Shown: piece after piece, positions 55,670-64,000 of the stretch
Layout of the letters: each line of letters begins with the position of its first letter
How positions within the stretch are numbered: position 1 is the stretch's first letter
Assembly (NCBI RefSeq): GCF_900109325.1
Contig: NZ_FNZU01000011.1
Span: 1 to 64,000 of the forward strand
Length of the DNA stretch: 64,000 bases
From: Alkalibacterium pelagium
GTDB taxonomy: Bacteria; Bacillota; Bacilli; Lactobacillales; Carnobacteriaceae_A
Reading direction: 5' to 3'
Made by a program: the position numbers and the translations under genes
Notes under the pieces: model-generated
Databases searched by the model: none
What the model was told of the DNA's origin: nothing
What the model saw: only the letters and a program-made list of their open reading frames with translations

Positions 55670-56209
55670 TTATTTCTGGAACGGCATTCCCAATTGTCCG
55701 AGTAACTCACGAGCTTCTTCGTCTGTGTCAGCTGTTGTGACGATAACGATATCCATTCCGCGAACCTTATCTACATCATCGTAGTCGATTTCAGGGAAAA
55801 TTAGTTGCTCTTTGATTCCCAGCGTGTAGTTACCACGGCCGTCAAATGCATTTTTGCTCACTCCACGGAAATCACGTACACGAGGTAATGAAACAGAAAC
55901 TAATTTATCCAGGAAATCATACATGCGTGTTCCACGCAGGGTAACTTTCGTACCGATCGGCATACCTTCACGTAGACGGAAACCGGCGATAGATTTTTTC
56001 GCACGAGTGACAACTGGTTTTTGTCCAGAAATTTTAGTTAGTTCTTCTACTGCTTTGTCTAAGTTTTTAGTGTTTGATACAGCGTCGCCTACACCCATGT
56101 TGATAACGATCTTGTCAACTTGTGGTGCCTGCATGATAGAGCTGTATTCAAATTTTTCAACTAATGATGGACGTACATCATTGTTATATTTTTCTTTAAG
56201 GCGTGTCAT
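55670..56209 (-). CDS. rplE: 50S ribosomal protein L5
   Basis: 179 residues. [41 protein letters not shown] and [21 protein letters not shown] are typical. Anchors 5S rRNA and contacts P-site tRNA. Confidence 0.97.
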   Translation of the reverse strand: MTRLKEKYNNDVRPSLVEKFEYSSIMQAPQVDKIVINMGVGDAVSNTKNLDKAVEELTKISGQKPVVTRAKKSIAGFRLREGMPIGTKVTLRGTRMYDFLDKLVSVSLPRVRDFRGVSKNAFDGRGNYTLGIKEQLIFPEIDYDDVDKVRGMDIVIVTTADTDEEARELLGQLGMPFQK

Positions 56210-56238
56210 TTATGAATGCCCTCCTTTCCTACTTTATA

Positions 56239-56544
56239 TTAAAGTGCTTCGCCAGATTTTTTAGCGTAGCGTACTTTCTTGCCATCTTCGATCTTGTAAC
56301 CTACACGTGTAGATTCTCCTGATTTAGGATCGATCAATTGAACATTAGAAACGTGAATTGGTGCTTCTGTTTCAACAATTCCGCCTTCTTGTCCCATACC
56401 AGTAGGACGGGTATGTTTTTTCATGATGTTGATCCCTTCAACGATCACTTTGCTTTGTTTAGGCATAGCAGAAAGGACTGTTCCTTCTTTACCTTTGTCC
56501 TTACCAGCTAAAACTCTAACTTTATCTCCTGATTTTACAAACAT
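56239..56544 (-). CDS. rplX: 50S ribosomal protein L24
   Basis: 101 residues with a KOW motif ([20 protein letters not shown]) and [18 protein letters not shown]. Initiator of 50S assembly. 29 bases before rplE. Confidence 0.97.
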   Translation of the reverse strand: MFVKSGDKVRVLAGKDKGKEGTVLSAMPKQSKVIVEGINIMKKHTRPTGMGQEGGIVETEAPIHVSNVQLIDPKSGESTRVGYKIEDGKKVRYAKKSGEAL

Positions 56545-56578
56545 TCTCTAGCGCACCTCCTTATGACGTTTATCGGAA

Positions 56579-56947
56579 TTATAGAACTTCCGGAGCTAAC
56601 GAAACAATTCTCATAAAGTCATTCTCACGTAATTCACGAGCAACTGGTCCGAAGATACGTGTTCCACGTGGTGCTTTGTCTTCACGAATAATTACACATG
56701 CATTTTCGTCAAATTTGATATATGAACCGTCTGGGCGTCTCGCACCAGATTTAGAGCGGACGATTACTGCACGAGCAACGTCTCCCTTTTTAACAACGCC
56801 GCCTGGTGTTGCCTGTTTAACAGTAACAACTACTTCATCACCGATGTTAGCCGTTTTAGCGCCTGAGCCACCTAGAACTTTAATGACCAGCACTTCACGT
56901 GCACCAGAGTTGTCAGCGACTTTCATTCGACTTTCTGTTTGAATCAC
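56579..56947 (-). CDS. rplN: 50S ribosomal protein L14
   Basis: 122 residues starting with GTG 56947 after [26 protein letters not shown] is diagnostic; ends [10 protein letters not shown]. Faces the 30S subunit. Confidence 0.97.
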   Translation of the reverse strand: MIQTESRMKVADNSGAREVLVIKVLGGSGAKTANIGDEVVVTVKQATPGGVVKKGDVARAVIVRSKSGARRPDGSYIKFDENACVIIREDKAPRGTRIFGPVARELRENDFMRIVSLAPEVL

Positions 56948-57029
56948 GTTAGGATCCTCCTTTCAAACTCACGATAAAGCTTTATAGCTTTTCGTTGTGT
57001 ACCTACCGCTGAGCGGTATTGTGTTCTAA

Positions 57030-57293
57030 TTAAAGAACGATAGCCTCTTCTACCACTTCTAATAGACGGAATCTTTTGTCTTTAGACAATGGACGAGTTT
57101 CCATGATTGTAACAACGTCGCCAGTTTTGGCAGTATTGTTTTCATCATGAGCTTTGAATTTAGTTGAGTATTTCATTTGTTTTTTGTATTTAGGGTGTGA
57201 CTTACGAGTAGCAATTTCAACTACGATGGTTTTATCCATCTTGTCTGAAACGACTCTTCCCTGATACACTTTACGATCATTACGTTCAGCCAT
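57030..57293 (-). CDS. rpsQ: 30S ribosomal protein S17
   Basis: 87 residues. [18 protein letters not shown] and [14 protein letters not shown] core, ending in [18 protein letters not shown]. Binds the 5' domain of 16S rRNA. Confidence 0.96.
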   Translation of the reverse strand: MAERNDRKVYQGRVVSDKMDKTIVVEIATRKSHPKYKKQMKYSTKFKAHDENNTAKTGDVVTIMETRPLSKDKRFRLLEVVEEAIVL

Positions 57294-57334
57294 TGTTTAG
57301 CCTCCTTTGATTAAGCTATTACACTCAGTGTTAC

Positions 57335-57526
57335 TTATACTGCTTCAGTCTGACGCAGAACAGTTTTTACACGAGCGATACTTTTACGGACCTCTTTAAT
57401 GCGAGCGGTGTTTTCCAATTGTCCAGTAGCTAATTGAAAGCGTAAGTTGAATAGCTCTTCTTTAAATTCTGCTTCTTTTTCAATTAATTCAGTAGTGGAT
57501 AAGCCTTTTAATTCATTAGCCTTCAT
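57335..57526 (-). CDS. rpmC: 50S ribosomal protein L29
   Basis: 63 residues from ATG 57526 ([18 protein letters not shown]); a longer in-frame start exists inside rplP. The helix pair includes [19 protein letters not shown]. Overlaps the rplP end by 11 bases. Lies at the polypeptide exit tunnel. Confidence 0.95.
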   Translation of the reverse strand: MKANELKGLSTTELIEKEAEFKEELFNLRFQLATGQLENTARIKEVRKSIARVKTVLRQTEAV

Positions 57527-57947
57527 TTGAGTCACCACTTTCTTCACGAGTTACTATCCTAGTTTTCACAGGTAGTTTGTGTGAAGCTAAACGCAATGCT
57601 TCTCGAGCGACTTCGTCAGATACGCCACCGATTTCAAACATGATTTTCCCACGTTTAACAGGTGCTACCCAGCTTTCAGGAGCTCCTTTACCAGAACCCA
57701 TACGTACGCCGATTGCTTTAGCTGTCACTGGTTTGTGAGGGAAAATTTTAATCCATACTTTCCCACCACGTTTCATATAACGAGTCATCGCTATACGAGC
57801 TGATTCGATCTGTCTGCTTGTGATCCATACAGAATCAACAGCCTGCAGACCATATTGACCATATGCTATTTCTTTACCACCTTTAGCTTCGCCTCTCATT
57901 TTCCCACGAAACTCACGACGGTGTTTCACACGTTTTGGTACTAACAT
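57516..57947 (-). CDS. rplP: 50S ribosomal protein L16
   Basis: 143 residues. [19 protein letters not shown] and [22 protein letters not shown] are typical. Helps position A-site tRNA. 3 bases after rpsC. Confidence 0.97.
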   Translation of the reverse strand: MLVPKRVKHRREFRGKMRGEAKGGKEIAYGQYGLQAVDSVWITSRQIESARIAMTRYMKRGGKVWIKIFPHKPVTAKAIGVRMGSGKGAPESWVAPVKRGKIMFEIGGVSDEVAREALRLASHKLPVKTRIVTREESGDSNEG

Positions 57948-57950
57948 TGA

Positions 57951-58607
57951 TTATTTCCCTCCTTTCTTGGTATCCATTCTTTCTGGAAGAACTTCTCCTT
58001 TGTAGATCCATACTTTAATACCTAGTTTACCGTAAGTAGTGTCAGCCTCTTCGTTAGCATAATCGATGTCTGCACGAAGTGTATGCAAAGGAACAGTTCC
58101 TTCTGAAAAACTTTCACTACGAGCAATATCTGCTCCGTTTAGTCGACCGGCTACCATTGTACGGATCCCTTTAGCTCCCATACGCATTGCACGTTGGATT
58201 GCCTGTTTCTGCGCACGACGGAATGAAATACGGTTTTCAAGCTGGTCAGCGATACTCTTAGCTACTAATGTAGCATCAAGATCTGCTTTTTTGATTTCCA
58301 CGATGTTCACGTGTACTCTCTTGTTAGTCAAGTTGTTTAAGCCATTTCTCAATGCATCAACTTCTGATCCACCTTTACCAATGACCATTCCTGGTTTAGC
58401 AGTGTGAATCGATACATTGATTCTGTTTGCTGCACGTTCGATTTCTACGCGAGAAATGGAAGCATCGCTTAATTTCTTAGCAATGTACTCACGAACAGCA
58501 ATATCTTCATGTAATTTATCTGCAAAATCTTTTTCTGCGTACCATTTAGCATCCCAATCTTTGATGACGCCAACACGCAGTCCATGAGGATTTACTTTTT
58601 GTCCCAT
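57951..58607 (-). CDS. rpsC: 30S ribosomal protein S3
   Basis: 218 residues. [19 protein letters not shown], the KH motif [19 protein letters not shown] and [13 protein letters not shown]. Part of the mRNA entry channel. 3 bases after rplV. Confidence 0.97.
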   Translation of the reverse strand: MGQKVNPHGLRVGVIKDWDAKWYAEKDFADKLHEDIAVREYIAKKLSDASISRVEIERAANRINVSIHTAKPGMVIGKGGSEVDALRNGLNNLTNKRVHVNIVEIKKADLDATLVAKSIADQLENRISFRRAQKQAIQRAMRMGAKGIRTMVAGRLNGADIARSESFSEGTVPLHTLRADIDYANEEADTTYGKLGIKVWIYKGEVLPERMDTKKGGK

Positions 58608-58610
58608 TGA

Positions 58611-58967
58611 TTACCCCTCCTTCTTCTCTGATACCACTACTGTAATGTGGCTTGTTCTTTTGTTGATTCTTGAAGCTGCACCTTTTGCACGAGGGCGGAA
58701 CCTTTTTAAGGTTGCTCCTTCATTGACATAGGCTTCACTTACGATTAGTTCTTCGATATCCATATCGTAGTTGTGTTCAGCATTTGCAATTGCTGACATC
58801 AAGACTTTTTCTACCGCTTCCGCTGCTCCTCTGTTAGTGAAGCGAAGGATAGAAATAGCTTCTGCAGCACTTTTACCTCTAATGGTGTCAACGACCAGAC
58901 GTGCTTTACGCGGTGCAATACGAACCATGCGAGCTGTTGCTTTTGCTGCTGTTACTGTTTCTGCCAT
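58611..58967 (-). CDS. rplV: 50S ribosomal protein L22
   Basis: 118 residues. [20 protein letters not shown] and the hairpin [21 protein letters not shown] lining the exit tunnel. Full length. Confidence 0.97.
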   Translation of the reverse strand: MAETVTAAKATARMVRIAPRKARLVVDTIRGKSAAEAISILRFTNRGAAEAVEKVLMSAIANAEHNYDMDIEELIVSEAYVNEGATLKRFRPRAKGAASRINKRTSHITVVVSEKKEG

Positions 58968-58988
58968 GAATGTATCCTCCCTTCGCTA

Positions 58989-59264
58989 TTAACGTTTAGT
59001 CGTGCGGTCGTCTTTTCCGTGTCCGCGGTACGTTCTTGTTGGTGCAAATTCACCTAGTTTGTGTCCTACCATGTCTTCTTGAACATAGACGGGCACGTGT
59101 TTTCTTCCATCATATACGGCAATGGTATGACCTACAAAGTTCGGAAAGATTGTTGAGCGACGTGACCATGTTTTAATGACACGTTTGTTATCGTCATCCA
59201 TTTCGCGAACTTTTTTCATCAGATGATCATCGACGAAAGGTCCCTTTTTCAAACTACGGCTCAT
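58989..59264 (-). CDS. rpsS: 30S ribosomal protein S19
   Basis: 91 residues. [19 protein letters not shown] and [20 protein letters not shown] are diagnostic. Located in the 30S head. Confidence 0.97.
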   Translation of the reverse strand: MSRSLKKGPFVDDHLMKKVREMDDDNKRVIKTWSRRSTIFPNFVGHTIAVYDGRKHVPVYVQEDMVGHKLGEFAPTRTYRGHGKDDRTTKR

Positions 59265-59330
59265 GTATTGCCCTCCTTTTGGGGTTCTTCCCCTTATAAT
59301 CGTTACGTTTTACAGTTAATCCGTGATCGT

Positions 59331-60167
59331 TTATTTCTTAGCTTTACGACGACGAACGATAAGTTTATCTGAACGGTTCTTACCTTTACGGGTTTTCTTA
59401 CCAAGAGTAGGTTTACCCCAAGGTGACATTGGACTTGGACGTCCGATTGGTGCTTTACCTTCACCACCACCGTGTGGGTGATCGTTCGGGTTCATTACAG
59501 ATCCACGGACAGTTGGGCGCTTGCCTAACCAGCGGCTACGTCCAGCTTTACCGATGTTGATCAGTTCGTGCTGTTCGTTTCCTACAGTACCGATTGTTGC
59601 ACGGCAGCTTTGAAGGATCAGACGGCTTTCACCAGAGCTTAAACGAACCAGTGCGTATTTACCTTCTTTACCAAGAACTTGAGCAGAAGTACCAGCTGAA
59701 CGAACAAGCTGTCCGCCTTTACCAGGTTTCAACTCAACGTTGTGTACGAACGTACCAACAGGAATGTTTGCCAATGGCAGTGCATTACCTACTTGGATGT
59801 CTGCATCTACGCCAGAGTAGATATCTGTTCCTACTTTAAGTCCTTTAGGTGCAAGAATGTATGCTTTTGTTCCGTCCTCATATTGGATCAATGAGATGTT
59901 AGCAGAACGGTTTGGATCATATTCAATCGTTTTAACGATACCGCGAACGCCATCTTTTTGACGTTTGAAGTCGATCACACGGTATTTATGCTTGTGGCCT
60001 CCGCCTTGATGACGGACAGTGATTTTACCAGCGTTGTTACGTCCAGCACGTTTTGGGTTTGGTCTCAGCAAGCTTTTTTCTGGTGTGCTTGTTGTGATTT
60101 CAGCAAAGTCTGACCCAGTCATGTTACGACGTCCGTTTGTGGTTGGTTTATATTTCTTAATCGCCAC
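59331..60167 (-). CDS. rplB: 50S ribosomal protein L2
   Basis: 278 residues, full length. [19 protein letters not shown] and the C-terminal [20 protein letters not shown] with the conserved His near the peptidyl transferase centre. Confidence 0.98.
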   Translation of the reverse strand: MAIKKYKPTTNGRRNMTGSDFAEITTSTPEKSLLRPNPKRAGRNNAGKITVRHQGGGHKHKYRVIDFKRQKDGVRGIVKTIEYDPNRSANISLIQYEDGTKAYILAPKGLKVGTDIYSGVDADIQVGNALPLANIPVGTFVHNVELKPGKGGQLVRSAGTSAQVLGKEGKYALVRLSSGESRLILQSCRATIGTVGNEQHELINIGKAGRSRWLGKRPTVRGSVMNPNDHPHGGGEGKAPIGRPSPMSPWGKPTLGKKTRKGKNRSDKLIVRRRKAKK

Positions 60168-60221
60168 GTGATTCCCCTCCTTGTTAAACTAGTTTCGTGA
60201 ATAGTGTTTAAATTTCAGTTA

Positions 60222-60512
60222 TTATTCTTCGTCTCCGAACAATGCAATGTCATTCGAATCAGCAGATAAAGTAACGATCGCTTTACGGCGTTTTTTAGTA
60301 TATCCTTCATAACGTCCCATACGCTTAGGTTTAGGCGCAGTGTTTATAACGTTGACTTTATCAACTTTTACGTCGAAAATTTCTTCAACAGCTTTTTTGA
60401 TTGTTGTTTTTTTAGCACGAACATCAACTTCGAAGGTATACTTTTTGCTGTCCATAGCATACATAGAAGCTTCAGTGATGATCGGGCGTAAGATTACGTC
60501 ACGTGCATTCAT
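60222..60512 (-). CDS. rplW: 50S ribosomal protein L23
   Basis: 96 residues. [19 protein letters not shown] and [20 protein letters not shown]. Binding platform for trigger factor and SRP at the tunnel exit. Overlaps rplD by 1 base. Confidence 0.97.
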   Translation of the reverse strand: MNARDVILRPIITEASMYAMDSKKYTFEVDVRAKKTTIKKAVEEIFDVKVDKVNVINTAPKPKRMGRYEGYTKKRRKAIVTLSADSNDIALFGDEE

Positions 60513-61135
60513 TATTGAAGAGCCTCCTCTACTTTTTCCAGAGCAGCCTTCGTCAAGATGAGTTTGTCATGCGCAACAACATCTAGCACTGATACATTGT
60601 TAGGAGCTACAACTTTAACTCCTGGAATGTTGCGTGCAGAAAGTTTTGCGAATTCATTGTCATCCTCTAAGACAACCAGAGCTTTTCTGTTGACATCAAG
60701 GTTATTGAGTACCGCTCTGAACTCTTTTGTTTTTGGTGCATCGAAGTTCAGTCCGTCTACGATTACGATTTCTTCATCTATTACTTTAGTAGAAAGAACA
60801 GATTTGATCGCTAAGCGACGAACTTTCTTAGGTAGCTTGTAGCTGTATGAACGAGGTGTAGGTCCGAATACGGTACCTCCTCCACGCCATTGTGGTGAAC
60901 GGATTGAGCCTTGACGAGCTCGTCCAGTTCCTTTCTGACGCCATGGTTTGCGTCCTCCGCCGCGCACTGCGCTACGGTTTTTTACTGCATGTGTTCCTTG
61001 TCTTAATGACGCACGCTGCATAGTGATTGCATCAAAAACGACGTTTTCGTTTGGTTCGATACCAAAGATTGCATCATTTAATGTTACATCGCCATTTTGC
61101 GTTCCGTCTTGTTTAAATAACGTTACAGTTGGCAT
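60512..61135 (-). CDS. rplD: 50S ribosomal protein L4
   Basis: 207 residues. The tunnel loop [20 protein letters not shown] is conserved. In many bacteria L4 represses its own S10 operon by binding the leader; a leader region lies upstream of rpsJ here. Confidence 0.97.
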   Translation of the reverse strand: MPTVTLFKQDGTQNGDVTLNDAIFGIEPNENVVFDAITMQRASLRQGTHAVKNRSAVRGGGRKPWRQKGTGRARQGSIRSPQWRGGGTVFGPTPRSYSYKLPKKVRRLAIKSVLSTKVIDEEIVIVDGLNFDAPKTKEFRAVLNNLDVNRKALVVLEDDNEFAKLSARNIPGVKVVAPNNVSVLDVVAHDKLILTKAALEKVEEALQ

Positions 61136-61159
61136 TCTGCTAGTCCTCCCTTCCTGATA

Positions 61160-61795
61160 TTACTTGTCTGCTTTTTCTGCAGTTCTAATTTGTACAAGTG
61201 ATTTTTTAGCTCCTGGTACATTACCTTTGATCAGTAAAACGTTGCGTTCAGTATCAACACGAACGATTTCCAGATTCTGTACAGTGACACGGTCGCCACC
61301 CATACGTCCAGCTAGTTTTTTACCTTTGAATACTCTTGCAGGGTGAGTAGCCATACCCATTGATCCAGGACGACGGTGGTAACGAGAACCGTGCGTTTCA
61401 GGTCCGCGGCTTTGGCCGTGACGTTTGATAACACCCTGGAATCCTTTACCTTTAGACGTTCCTGTTACATCGACGATATCGCCTTCTGCAAATGTGTCTA
61501 CTAATACTTCGTTTCCAACTTCTACGTCACCTAGCTCTGCATCTCTGAATTCTCGAATGAAGCGCTTAGGAGCCGTGTTAGCTTTTTTAACATGACCTTG
61601 TGCCGGTTTGTTAGATAAAACTTCACGTTTATCTTCGATTCCTAACTGAACTGAGTTATAACCGTCTGTTTCAACAGTTTTAACCTGCAGTACAACGTTA
61701 GGTTTCACTTCAACAACTGTTACAGGTACTAATTCACCTGATTCGCTGAAGATTTGAGTCATTCCGACTTTTTTTCCTAAGATTCCCTTGGTCAT
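61160..61795 (-). CDS. rplC: 50S ribosomal protein L3
   Basis: 211 residues. [19 protein letters not shown], then [20 protein letters not shown] and [20 protein letters not shown]. Reaches the peptidyl transferase centre. Confidence 0.97.
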   Translation of the reverse strand: MTKGILGKKVGMTQIFSESGELVPVTVVEVKPNVVLQVKTVETDGYNSVQLGIEDKREVLSNKPAQGHVKKANTAPKRFIREFRDAELGDVEVGNEVLVDTFAEGDIVDVTGTSKGKGFQGVIKRHGQSRGPETHGSRYHRRPGSMGMATHPARVFKGKKLAGRMGGDRVTVQNLEIVRVDTERNVLLIKGNVPGAKKSLVQIRTAEKADK

Positions 61796-61849
61796 GAGTA
61801 CACCTCCGTTATGTTAGTTTTTTATAGTTTAAGTTGTGTTGCTGATTAA

Positions 61850-62158
61850 TTATAATTTGATTTCGATGTCTACGCCTGACGGTAAGTCAAGTTTAGTCAA
61901 CGCATCAACAGTCTTTGGTGTTGGATTCAAGATATCCACAAGACGTTTGTGCGTACGCATTTCAAACTGCTCACGTGAATCTTTGTATTTATGTGGTGAA
62001 CGGATGATTGTGTACAATTTACGTTCAGTTGGCAATGGGATTGGACCAGATACGTTTGCCCCAGTTCTTTTTGCCGTTTCCACGATTTTGTCAGCTGATT
62101 GATCAAGTACTCGATGCTCGTAAGCTTTTAGACGAATACGAATTTTTTGATTTGCCAT
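61850..62158 (-). CDS. rpsJ: 30S ribosomal protein S10
   Basis: 102 residues. [20 protein letters not shown] and [23 protein letters not shown] (short form). First gene of the S10 operon, with GAAGGAGGG before the ATG. Also acts with NusB in antitermination. Confidence 0.97.
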   Translation of the reverse strand: MANQKIRIRLKAYEHRVLDQSADKIVETAKRTGANVSGPIPLPTERKLYTIIRSPHKYKDSREQFEMRTHKRLVDILNPTPKTVDALTKLDLPSGVDIEIKL

Positions 62159-62957
62159 GTTTTTCCCTCCTTCGCTTATTTAAGAAATAAACCTAGCTCC
62201 ACGAAAATTTTCGGCCACCCTCCATGGCAATGCATCCGGGTGTGTCGTAACCTCTCGCTTCCTAGCCGCGGTTCTATGATCGATGCCTACCAGCGATTTC
62301 TATTTATACACAGGTTCAATAGATCCCGCCGAAATAAACGTCTCTCACAGACACCTATACAAGTATACAGACAACACGGACTAGAATCAAGTGTTTTTAA
62401 GCTTTTTATTGTTTTATTGCCAGTTTTTTTCTGTCTGTCCTGTATTAAACAACACTCCTTGTATTATAGGGGTTCCTGTCACTCCCTGCACCCTTTTTCA
62501 CTCGGTATTTCAGCCTTTTTCATCAGGTTTCACTATTCTGCCACATTTGAGCTACCTGCTTCTCCAAAGTAACTTTCTTTCTGTTTTATTAGGTTGCTTC
62601 TATAGAATAGGGTGATCTTCGTTACTTCTAGAGGTGCTTGCTGCTTTTAGAGAGTCTTCGCAACGTTTAACTTAGGGTGCCCTCGCCAGACTTGAGTCTT
62701 ATATGGAAGAAACTGGATTATATTATCACAATCTTGTCAATTCAGGCCCTCTACTCTGCAACTTTTCTTCTATATAATAGAAACAGTTTTCTGCCCCATT
62801 AAAAAACACTTATTATTTGTAACTATTTTTCGACAGAATACCTTAATACATTGTATTTTCGCGCTATTCTATATACAATAGTTAAAACTATTACACTAGT
62901 CTATCTCTGTATTCATGTGCATCACCAGCATCTATTCTATTTTGAGGGAGAGTATTC
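62159..62957. other. S10 operon leader and divergent promoter region
   Basis: About 800 bases with no convincing gene. Near rpsJ the minus strand holds CGAAAATTTTCG (62202-62213) and a CACCC..GGGTG stem, suggesting a folded leader. A minus-strand TATAAT is at 62717-62722, with TTGACA nearby (62735-62740) but at wrong spacing, so the S10 start point is unsure. The right end has the promoter described at 62851. Confidence 0.55.
62851..62879 (+). promoter_or_regulatory. Symmetric promoter upstream of moxR
   Basis: TTGTAT (62851-62856) and TACAAT (62874-62879) are spaced 17 bases on the plus strand. Because they are near-complementary, the minus strand shows the same pair with 17-base spacing, so the site could fire in both directions: toward moxR and toward the S10 operon. 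Confidence 0.5.
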
Positions 62958-63929
62958 ATGACCTTTTCAGAAACTACTAACCAATCAGTCAGACAACTCC
63001 ACAAACTGATCGACACTGTTGACGACATCATCATAGGAAAGAAAGACGTAACCCGCCTGACCATAGTTGCTATGCTAGCTGGCGGACATGTCCTGTTTGA
63101 AGATATTCCCGGCGTCGGAAAAACTTTGCTGATCAGAACGATCGCAAAGTGTCTTGAAGCGGACTTTGCCCGAATCCAGTTCACACCCGACCTGATTCCT
63201 TCTGATATCATCGGATTCTCAGTTCCCACTGGTGAAGGTGCAGTTTTTAATTTCCGCAAAGGTCCGATCTTCAACCAACTGCTTCTGGCAGATGAGATCA
63301 ATAGAACCTCTCCGCGTACTCAAGCTGCCATGCTTGAAGCTATGTCAGAAAAACAAGTGACTATAGATGGGAATACCTACAGCCTGCCGGAACCCTTTTT
63401 CGTTCTGGCTACACAGAATCCTATTGAATACGAGGGGACCTACCCGTTACCCGAAGCTCAACTTGACCGTTTTCTGTTTCAGCTCTCTTTAGGTTATCCG
63501 GACAACGATCAGGAGGTTCTGATGCTGGCGTCACCGGACCAGTTAAAATCTGTAGATAAACTTGATCCAGTCATGTCACTTGACGACTTCCTGTCACTTA
63601 AGGATGAGGTCGAGAAAGTACATGTTGAAGAGCGACTTCTTCATTACATTGTCTCTCTTGCCTCACTGACCCGTAATCATCCGTCAGTTAGACTCGGAAT
63701 CAGCCCTCGGGGTAATCAGTACTGTCTTTCCGCAGCCAAGGCTCATGCTTTAATTGACGGGAGAGATTATGTCACACCAACAGACATCCTGACTGTGCTT
63801 AAGCCTGTCTACCGCCATCGCCTTCTTTTTGAAAATACTTTGACTAAGGATGAGGTCGACACATTTATAGATGATCTGACAAAAGATCTGATCGTACCGA
63901 CTGTGAGAGGAAAAAGACGATGGGACTGA
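62958..63929 (+). CDS. MoxR-family AAA+ ATPase
   Basis: 323 residues. Walker A GGHVLFEDIPGVGKTLLI, Walker B LLLADEINRTSPRTQAAML and sensor region FVLATQNPIEYEGTYPLPEAQ define MoxR ATPases, chaperone-like proteins that insert metal cofactors or assemble complexes, commonly with a DUF58/VWA partner. GAGGGAG precedes the ATG. The following gene overlaps its end by 10 bases. Confidence 0.93.
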   Translation: MTFSETTNQSVRQLHKLIDTVDDIIIGKKDVTRLTIVAMLAGGHVLFEDIPGVGKTLLIRTIAKCLEADFARIQFTPDLIPSDIIGFSVPTGEGAVFNFRKGPIFNQLLLADEINRTSPRTQAAMLEAMSEKQVTIDGNTYSLPEPFFVLATQNPIEYEGTYPLPEAQLDRFLFQLSLGYPDNDQEVLMLASPDQLKSVDKLDPVMSLDDFLSLKDEVEKVHVEERLLHYIVSLASLTRNHPSVRLGISPRGNQYCLSAAKAHALIDGRDYVTPTDILTVLKPVYRHRLLFENTLTKDEVDTFIDDLTKDLIVPTVRGKRRWD

Positions 63930-64000
63930 ATGCAACGCGAATACGCCTCGTCTTCTATTTTATCCTCTATATTCTGATTATTCTCTATGCTGTGACATTT
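63920..64000 (+). CDS. Start of a membrane protein after moxR (probable DUF58), cut by window end
   Basis: 27 codons are visible from ATG 63920, overlapping the moxR stop. They read a basic start followed by a hydrophobic helix (LVFYFILYILIILYAVTF). DUF58 proteins with two N-terminal helices usually follow moxR; that identity is inferred from position. The rest is outside the window. Confidence 0.6.
   Translation, partial: MGLNATRIRLVFYFILYILIILYAVTF

Noticed and set aside
62147..62572. Plus-strand open frame of 141 codons upstream of rpsJ
   Set aside because: It covers the rpsJ ribosome site in antisense, has no good ribosome site of its own and no recognisable protein features.
62717..62740. 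Minus-strand TTGACA / TATAAT as S10 promoter
   Set aside because: Only 12 bases separate them, too close for a sigma-A promoter; a different -35 or another site must be used.

Overview
The window looks like chromosome of a low-GC Gram-positive lactic-acid-type bacterium. Support comes from the S10-spc-alpha ribosomal cluster with ecfA1-ecfA2-ecfT and truA attached, a zinc-ribbon S14, a BglG-type antiterminator with its PTS, CopY-type copper control, strong GGAGG ribosome sites and several GTG or TTG starts. Carnobacteriaceae from marine, saline or alkaline habitats (Alkalibacterium/Marinilactibacillus-like) is my best guess. It is inferred from gene content, not shown.

Layout. (1) 1-383: the end of an IS1182-type transposase. 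(2) 379-11148: an AT-rich integrated element bounded by 16-bp direct repeats that copy the 3' end of rpsI. It carries one five-gene operon reading leftward that matches type III BREX phage defence in content and order (brxF-brxC-pglXI-pglZ-brxA) but has no brxHII helicase. Its only other gene is a tyrosine integrase broken by one in-frame TAA before most of its catalytic residues, so the element is probably stranded. A 17-bp inverted repeat brackets the BREX operon. (3) 11134-11983: rpsI and rplM. (4) 12375-15890: a ykoFEDC-type ECF thiamine or HMP importer behind a TPP riboswitch. (5) 15994-18321: GNAT and AAC(3)-family acetyltransferases and an MscS channel. (6) 18501-21508: licT-bglP beta-glucoside PTS with two RAT sites, a terminator and a cre-like site. 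(7) 21571-29440: a glycerate kinase, and a GH4 glycosidase / PTS EIICB / GH38 alpha-mannosidase / RpiR regulator block. Together these suggest use of an alpha-glycosyl-glycerate such as mannosylglycerate or glucosylglycerate. (8) 29649-30839: a CofE-like ligase. (9) 30924-42133: a copper and cell-envelope island (YdhK-like lipoprotein, two-component system, methyltransferase, CopA, CopY with a cop box, membrane proteins, Lgt-like protein, M23 peptidase, Met/His-rich secreted proteins). (10) 42273-49197: a P-loop kinase, truA, a lipoprotein, the ecf module, rplQ and rpoA. (11) 49258-62158: the alpha, spc and S10 ribosomal genes with secY, adk and infA, all leftward. (12) 62958-64000: moxR and the start of the next gene, divergent from the S10 operon.

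The ribosomal neighbourhood has been invaded twice. truA and rplM-rpsI, often close together in relatives, are separated by about 31 kb of metabolic and copper genes, and the BREX element sits at the last codons of rpsI. I recognised no rRNA, tRNA or CRISPR array.
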